A program made the translations under genes and the position numbers. Shown here piece by piece: positions 59,233 to 64,000 of a DNA stretch of 64,000 nucleotides; position 1 is the stretch's first letter; every line of letters starts with the position of its first letter. Origin of the DNA: Planctomycetota bacterium (GTDB taxonomy: Bacteria > Planctomycetota > UBA8742 > UBA2392); assembly GCA_025993795.1 (NCBI GenBank), contig JAMQHL010000012.1, positions 179,382-243,381 on the forward strand, in the 5' to 3' direction. The notes under the pieces were generated by a model. It was given only the letters and a program-made list of their open reading frames with translations, was not told the DNA's origin and made no database searches.

Positions 59233-60548
59233 CAAAAACCACCGACCTGATCGCCCGCCGTCGCGCCGTAGTCGCGCGTGGTGTCGGCATGTTCACCGGC
59301 GACATTTCCGTGGACTCCGCCATCGGGGCCAGACTGACCGACTTGGACGGGCGCGAGATGATCGACTTTGCCGCCGGCATCGGCGTGCTGAACGCCGGCC
59401 ACTCCGATCCGTCCGTCGTCAGTGCGATCGCCCGGCAGGCAGGCAAGCTCGTTCATGCCTGCATCCACATCGCCACCTACGAGCCTTACGTAGCACTGTG
59501 CGAGAAGCTCACTTCGCTGATTCCCCACGGCGAGTCCACCAAGGCAATGCTGGTCAACAGCGGGGCCGAAGCCGTTGAGAACGCGGTCAAGATCGCACGG
59601 CAGGCAACGCGCCGGCCGGCTGTGCTCTGCTACGAGGGCGCGTTCCACGGGCGCACGCTGTTGGGCATGACGCTTACCGCCAAGAGCGCTTACAAGCTCA
59701 ACTGCGGGCCGTTCGCCCCCGAGATCTATCGGCTGGGCTCGCCCGACTACTTTCGAAACGGGGACGGGCTGCCTGTCGCCAAGTTCGTGGAGCGCGAACT
59801 TCAGCGGTTGCGAAATGTGTTCATTTCAGGCCCGATACCCGCCGACCACGTCGCGGCGGTGATCATCGAACTGTTACAGGGTGAAGGCGGGTTCATCCCT
59901 GTCCACCCGGATTATCTGCGCGGGCTGCGCAGAATCTGTGACGAGCACGGTATTGTGCTGATCTTCGACGAAGTGCAGACGGGTTTCTGCCGTACCGGCA
60001 AGTGGGCAGCCTTTGAGCACTCAGGCGTAGTGCCGGACCTTTCAACCTGGGCCAAGGCAATGGGTGGCGGCCTGCCGATCGGAGCCGTACTCGGCAAGGC
60101 CAGGGTCATGGACGCGGCGGAGCCCGGCACCATCGGCGGCACCTATGGTGGCAACCCGGTCGCGTGCGCGAGCGCCCTGGCAACCATTGAAGTGATGGAG
60201 CGGAAAAATCTCTGCGAGCGCGCGGTGGCTATCGGCGCCCGTGTGCGTGAGCGCTTCCAGATGTTTTATGACAAATACGATTGTGTCGGGGACGTGCGGG
60301 GGCTTGGCGCCATGATGGCAATCGAATTCTGCCACGGGCGCGACCCGTCACGCCCGGCCTCAGAACTGGTTGCCCGCGCTGCTGCCTACTGTCGTGACAA
60401 CGGCGTGCTCGTGCTGACGGCGGGCGCATTCAAGAACGTCATCCGCGTGCTTTCGCCGCTGGTGATCGAGGATGCGGACCTGCAGAAGGGTCTGGATGTC
60501 ATCGAGACCGGCGTTGGGTTGGCAATCAACGAAGGTGGTACCTCATGA
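59229..60548 (+). CDS. gabT: Class III aminotransferase (4-aminobutyrate/5-aminovalerate type)
   Basis: 439 residues from the ATG overlapping the dehydrogenase stop. PLP-binding pattern: N-S-G-A-E-A-V-E-N-A near residue 113, Y-E-G-A-F-H-G-R-T near 138, I-F-D-E-V-Q-T-G-F near 245 and the Schiff-base lysine in W-A-K-A-M-G-G-G-L-P-I-G-A near 273. It converts GABA or 5-aminovalerate plus 2-oxoglutarate to the semialdehyde, the substrate of the preceding enzyme. The stop overlaps the next start (ATGA). Confidence 0.93.
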   Translation: MTKTTDLIARRRAVVARGVGMFTGDISVDSAIGARLTDLDGREMIDFAAGIGVLNAGHSDPSVVSAIARQAGKLVHACIHIATYEPYVALCEKLTSLIPHGESTKAMLVNSGAEAVENAVKIARQATRRPAVLCYEGAFHGRTLLGMTLTAKSAYKLNCGPFAPEIYRLGSPDYFRNGDGLPVAKFVERELQRLRNVFISGPIPADHVAAVIIELLQGEGGFIPVHPDYLRGLRRICDEHGIVLIFDEVQTGFCRTGKWAAFEHSGVVPDLSTWAKAMGGGLPIGAVLGKARVMDAAEPGTIGGTYGGNPVACASALATIEVMERKNLCERAVAIGARVRERFQMFYDKYDCVGDVRGLGAMMAIEFCHGRDPSRPASELVARAAAYCRDNGVLVLTAGAFKNVIRVLSPLVIEDADLQKGLDVIETGVGLAINEGGTS

Positions 60549-61444
60549 GCAAGAACACGCTGTTCGCAATCGCGGGTGTGCAGCAGACACTTGGGGCGCT
60601 GACCGAGAACGTCAGCGCGATGACCACAAAGCTGGACGTGCTGATGGGGATTTACCCGTGGGTGCAGATGGTAGTGTTCAGCGAGCTTGCGCCGTTTGGT
60701 CCATTGACGGTCAATGCCCAGCCGTTTCCCAACAACACAGAGGCACACTTTTGCGCCCTGGCAAAGAAGCATGGGATCTGGCTGCTTCCGGGCTCAATGT
60801 TCGAACGCACCGAGAGTGCGGTTTTCAACACGGCAAGTGTGATCAGCCCGGCCGGCGAAGTGGTGACGCGCTACCGCAAGATGTTTCCGTTCTATCCCTA
60901 CGAGGAAGGCGTGACCGGCGGCGGTGAGTTCTGTGTGTTCGACATTCCTGAAGTTGGTCGCTTTGGCGTGTCGATTTGCTATGATATGTGGTTCCCGGAG
61001 ACATCGCGTACACTTGCAGCGATGGGGGCTGAAGTCATCCTTCACCCCACTCTCACATCCAGCATCGACCGAGACGTCGAGCTGGCTATGGCCCGCGCCA
61101 CGGCAGCACAGCAGCAGTGCTTCTTTTTCGACGTGAATGGGCTTGGGGTCGGCGGCATTGGAAGATCGATCGTCATCGGCCCGCACGGCGATGTCCTGCA
61201 CACGGCGGGTTCCGGCGAAGAGATCTTCCCCATCGAGATTGATCTGTTCCGTGTACGTCGTAGTCGCGAGGCCGGCCTGCGGGGCCTTGGCCAGCCGCTC
61301 AAGAGCTTCCGGGACCGCAAGGTGCTGTTCCCGGTGTACGGACCAGAGTGGCACACGCACGGCTACTTCGCACATCTCGGCCCGCTCGAGAAACCGAAGC
61401 GCGCTGGAAACACTGAACCACCTGGAGTGAATAGTCCCCAGTAG
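60545..61444 (+). CDS. Nitrilase-superfamily carbon-nitrogen hydrolase
   Basis: 299 residues. The Glu-Lys-Cys triad is visible: F-S-E-L-A near residue 40, Y-R-K-M-F-P near 110 and S-I-C-Y-D-M-W-F-P-E near 143. Family members hydrolyse amides or N-carbamoyl groups. In this operon two roles fit: removing the amide of 5-aminovaleramide or 4-guanidinobutyramide, or the carbamoyl group of N-carbamoylputrescine made from agmatine. The sequence alone does not decide. It overlaps the aminotransferase (ATGA) and is followed 9 nt later by the decarboxylase. Confidence 0.9.
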   Translation: MSKNTLFAIAGVQQTLGALTENVSAMTTKLDVLMGIYPWVQMVVFSELAPFGPLTVNAQPFPNNTEAHFCALAKKHGIWLLPGSMFERTESAVFNTASVISPAGEVVTRYRKMFPFYPYEEGVTGGGEFCVFDIPEVGRFGVSICYDMWFPETSRTLAAMGAEVILHPTLTSSIDRDVELAMARATAAQQQCFFFDVNGLGVGGIGRSIVIGPHGDVLHTAGSGEEIFPIEIDLFRVRRSREAGLRGLGQPLKSFRDRKVLFPVYGPEWHTHGYFAHLGPLEKPKRAGNTEPPGVNSPQ

Positions 61445-61453
61445 CGAGGATGC

Positions 61454-64000
61454 ATGACCCGGAAGCGTACCGACAAGCTTAGCGAGGAGAAGGGAAAAGA
61501 GTTTTCACCTTATTATGACGCCTCCGACTTCCGGATCGACCAGTGGAACGAGCTGAAGCAATTAACCACACGACGTGAACGCCGTGAAAGCGTCGGGCGC
61601 GATTCCCGGGACCTGCAGGAGTTGATCCTCCAGACGTTGGACTCGCTGGAGCAGATCGAGGCCTACTTCGCCTTTCCCGGGGTACGCGCGGTACGCCATC
61701 TTCGCAGCCTTCACCGGCGCGGCCTCTACATTGCGCAAGCGCGCCAAACGGAACGCGTCCAGCGCCTGCTGGTCGGCGACCTTTATCGCCGACGGGATGT
61801 CAGCGAGATCTTTCACGAGGATTTCGATGGCCCCGAGGTCGCAGGCACCGAAGTGATTGAGCACATCGGCGCCAGTGGTGCGCGGCCTTATTTCGAAGTG
61901 CTCGTTATCGACGAAGTCGGAAGTGACCAGGGCGTCCAGGAAGTACGCAAGCGCATGCTCAGCATGCGCCGCGACCAGGATGAGTTTGTGTACGATGTCG
62001 TGGTCGTCAGCAACGTCGAAGACGCCATCATCGCCGCCCACATCAATCACAACATCCAGAGTGTCGTCATTCGATACGGCTTTCCGTTCGAGTCACCGAC
62101 GACGTTGTCGATGCTGCGTGCCCACCTGTCGCAGCTGAACCTGGTGGTTGAGCTCTGCGGGCTGGACTCCGTTCCAGGTTGGGCATTGGGCGACATGCTG
62201 AAATCCGTGCGACCGGAACTTGACCTGTTCCTGGTTACGGACGACCCGGTCCGCAATGTTGCCGGGCATACCGGGCGCTCATTCCGCCGCGTGTTCTACG
62301 ACCAGGAAGACTACCTCGAGCTGCACCTCAGCATCCTTCGCGGAATCCATGAGCGCTACGACACGCCGTTCTTCAACGCGTTGCGCGATTACAGCCACCG
62401 TCCGACGGGTGTGTTTCACGCGATGCCGATTTCACGCGGCAAGTCGATCATGAAGTCGCGCTGGATTCGGGATATGGGCGAGTTCTACGGTGACAACATC
62501 TTCCTGGCAGAAACGTCGGCGACATCCGGGGGGCTTGATTCGCTGCTGCAACCGCACGGCTCACTCAAGCAGGCGCAGGAAAAGGCTGCGCGGGCGTTTG
62601 GTGCGCAAAAGAGCTACTTCGTTACGAACGGCACATCTACGGCCAACAAGATCGTCGTCCAGGCGCTGATGTCGCCTGGTGAGATCGCGCTGGTGTCTCG
62701 GGACTGCCACAAGTCGCATCACTACGCGCTCGTGCTTGCCGGTTCCGTGCCCGTGTACATGGATCCGTATCCGTTGCAGCGATTCTCGATCTACGGCGCA
62801 GTGCCATTGAAAGAGATCAAGCGCTATCTTCTGGAGCTGAAGCAGGCCGGTGAGCTCCACCGCGTACGCATGCTGTTGCTGACAAACTGCACGTTCGACG
62901 GAATCGTCTACCGTCCCGAGCAGGTCATGCAGGAAATCCTCGCCATCAAGCCTGACATGATCTTCGTGTGGGATGAGGCCTGGTTTGGGTTCGCGCGATT
63001 TTCGCCGACCTATCGGCCGCGAACGGCCATGGAAGCAGCGGGGCGCCTGCACAAGCTTTTCGACGACCCGAAGTACCACGAGCGGTACAGGCAATGGAAG
63101 GCAGACTTCGACACGAAGGACCAAGACGACGCGGCCACGTGGATCGATTCCACCCTGCTCCCGGATCCTGCCCGGGCTCGGGTCCGGGTGTATGCCACCC
63201 AGTCCACTCACAAGACCCTGACGTCGTTCCGGCAGGGCTCCATGATTCACACGCATGACCAGGACTTTGGCCGCCATGTGCAGGAAGCGTTTGACGAGGC
63301 GTACATGACCCACACCTCGACTTCGCCGAACTACCAGATCCTCGCGTCTCTGGATGTCGGGAGACGGCAGGTCGAACTCGAGGGCTGCGAGCTGGTCGAG
63401 CAGAGTGTCGCGCTTGCAATGACGCTGCGCGAACGCATCGCCGAGAGCCCGGACCTTGCACGCTACTTCCAGGTGCTGACGCCGGCGGCCCTGATTCCCG
63501 AAGAGTTCCGCCCCTCCGGGCTCAGCGAGTTCTACAGCCCCGAGACCGGCTATTCCCGGTTCGACGAGGCGTTTCGAGTGGATGAGTTTGTCGTCGACCC
63601 CACACGCTTGACCGTCCATGTGGGCCTAACCGGCATGGATGGTGATTCGCTGCGCAAGCACTTGATGGACAAATTTGACATCCAGATCAACAAGACCTCA
63701 CGAAACTCGCTACTGTTCATGCTCAACATTGGCACGACCCGCGGAGCCATCGCGTACCTCTTGGAGGTACTGACCCAGATCTCGCGTGACCTCGCCGAGA
63801 AGAGCGAGAACGACAGCGCGCTTGAGCAAAGGCTGAGCCGGAGCCGTGTTGAATCACTGACCCAGAACCTGCCTCCATTGCCGAACTTCAGCAAGTTCCA
63901 CCCGGCATTCGCCTTCGGTGCAACAAGGGGCGGCGACTTGCGATCCGCGTTTTTCAAGGGGCGGAGTGACGACGCCTGCGAATTCCTGCCCCTCGACGGC
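61454..64000 (+). CDS. Orn/Lys/Arg decarboxylase, N-terminal response-regulator-like domain (3' truncated)
   Basis: At least 849 residues, running off the window. The ATG at 61454 is preceded by GAGG; the earlier ATG at 61450 meets a stop within 11 codons. The N-terminal ~150 residues hold a wing domain of this family (E-V-L-V-I-D-E-V-G near 160). From ~350 the fold-I PLP core appears: T-S-A-T-S-G-G-L-D-S near 355, T-N-G-T-S-T-A-N-K, H-K-S-H-H-Y-A, W-D-E-A-W-F-G-F and S-T-H-K-T, whose lysine binds PLP. It would decarboxylate arginine, lysine or ornithine, feeding the amine to the preceding enzymes. Confidence 0.9.
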   Translation, partial: MTRKRTDKLSEEKGKEFSPYYDASDFRIDQWNELKQLTTRRERRESVGRDSRDLQELILQTLDSLEQIEAYFAFPGVRAVRHLRSLHRRGLYIAQARQTERVQRLLVGDLYRRRDVSEIFHEDFDGPEVAGTEVIEHIGASGARPYFEVLVIDEVGSDQGVQEVRKRMLSMRRDQDEFVYDVVVVSNVEDAIIAAHINHNIQSVVIRYGFPFESPTTLSMLRAHLSQLNLVVELCGLDSVPGWALGDMLKSVRPELDLFLVTDDPVRNVAGHTGRSFRRVFYDQEDYLELHLSILRGIHERYDTPFFNALRDYSHRPTGVFHAMPISRGKSIMKSRWIRDMGEFYGDNIFLAETSATSGGLDSLLQPHGSLKQAQEKAARAFGAQKSYFVTNGTSTANKIVVQALMSPGEIALVSRDCHKSHHYALVLAGSVPVYMDPYPLQRFSIYGAVPLKEIKRYLLELKQAGELHRVRMLLLTNCTFDGIVYRPEQVMQEILAIKPDMIFVWDEAWFGFARFSPTYRPRTAMEAAGRLHKLFDDPKYHERYRQWKADFDTKDQDDAATWIDSTLLPDPARARVRVYATQSTHKTLTSFRQGSMIHTHDQDFGRHVQEAFDEAYMTHTSTSPNYQILASLDVGRRQVELEGCELVEQSVALAMTLRERIAESPDLARYFQVLTPAALIPEEFRPSGLSEFYSPETGYSRFDEAFRVDEFVVDPTRLTVHVGLTGMDGDSLRKHLMDKFDIQINKTSRNSLLFMLNIGTTRGAIAYLLEVLTQISRDLAEKSENDSALEQRLSRSRVESLTQNLPPLPNFSKFHPAFAFGATRGGDLRSAFFKGRSDDACEFLPLDG

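Noticed and set aside
1-64000. tRNA, rRNA, CRISPR arrays or insertion sequences
   Set aside because: Gaps were read for cloverleaf-like and GGTTCGAATCC-type motifs, regularly spaced direct repeats and transposase motifs; none was found by eye. A tRNAscan or ISfinder run could overturn this.

Overview
The window looks like chromosomal DNA of a Planctomycetota (or close PVC-group) bacterium. The DNA is GC-rich. It carries a member of the Planctomycetes/Verrucomicrobia-restricted Minf_1886 family directly behind metG, several large secreted or anchored proteins with carboxypeptidase-regulatory or Ig-like modules, a zinc-ribbon Ser/Thr kinase with WD40 repeats, a MamK-type actin and TPR-rich signalling proteins. 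The assignment is by eye; no 16S or ribosomal gene is present. No rRNA, tRNA, CRISPR array or recognisable IS element was seen.

Layout. 0-5 kb: end of a secreted PDZ protein, a small secreted STN-like protein and a TPR-secretin, each followed by a strong intrinsic terminator. 5-12 kb: an APH-like/P-loop fusion, the Minf_1886-metG-ricT cluster on the minus strand, and a kinase-WD40 protein. 12.6-15.4 kb: an NfeD-truncated SPFH-flotillin membrane operon. 15.4-20.6 kb (minus): a 1124-residue PP2C-STAND-TPR fusion, a two-TM RCK channel with no standard K+ filter, and a membrane protein. 20.7-31 kb: mostly housekeeping or metabolic genes (Sir2, a thioredoxin-like secreted protein, HMG-CoA lyase and enoyl-CoA hydratase, a pteridine-reductase-like SDR, PduO, MurJ, SfsA, a methyltransferase). 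31-41.3 kb: a di-haem peroxidase lipoprotein; two large exported proteins lying between a 3' remnant of mamK and the intact mamK; Dps; a zinc-ribbon protein and a small membrane protein. 41.3-44.3 kb: a glycosyltransferase and an M61 peptidase.

44.3-51.6 kb: a tightly coupled four-gene operon (MoxR ATPase, small bpX-type protein, degenerate vWA plus beta-propeller, TPR plus beta-propeller). It matches the MoxR-vWA-beta-propeller 'ternary' conflict systems inferred in comparative genomics. 51.6-57.4 kb: an accessory stretch with a gene remnant, a small protein, a metallophosphatase, an HTH regulator and a divergent five-gene cassette of unknown proteins. The cassette includes two paralogues, one with a PD-(D/E)XK-like signature. 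A clear promoter with flanking inverted repeats drives it. This is the best candidate for an undescribed system here. 57.8-64 kb: an overlapping operon for amine catabolism (semialdehyde dehydrogenase, class III aminotransferase, nitrilase-type amidohydrolase, Orn/Lys/Arg decarboxylase cut by the window end), consistent with degrading arginine, lysine or a polyamine through an omega-amino acid to a dicarboxylate.
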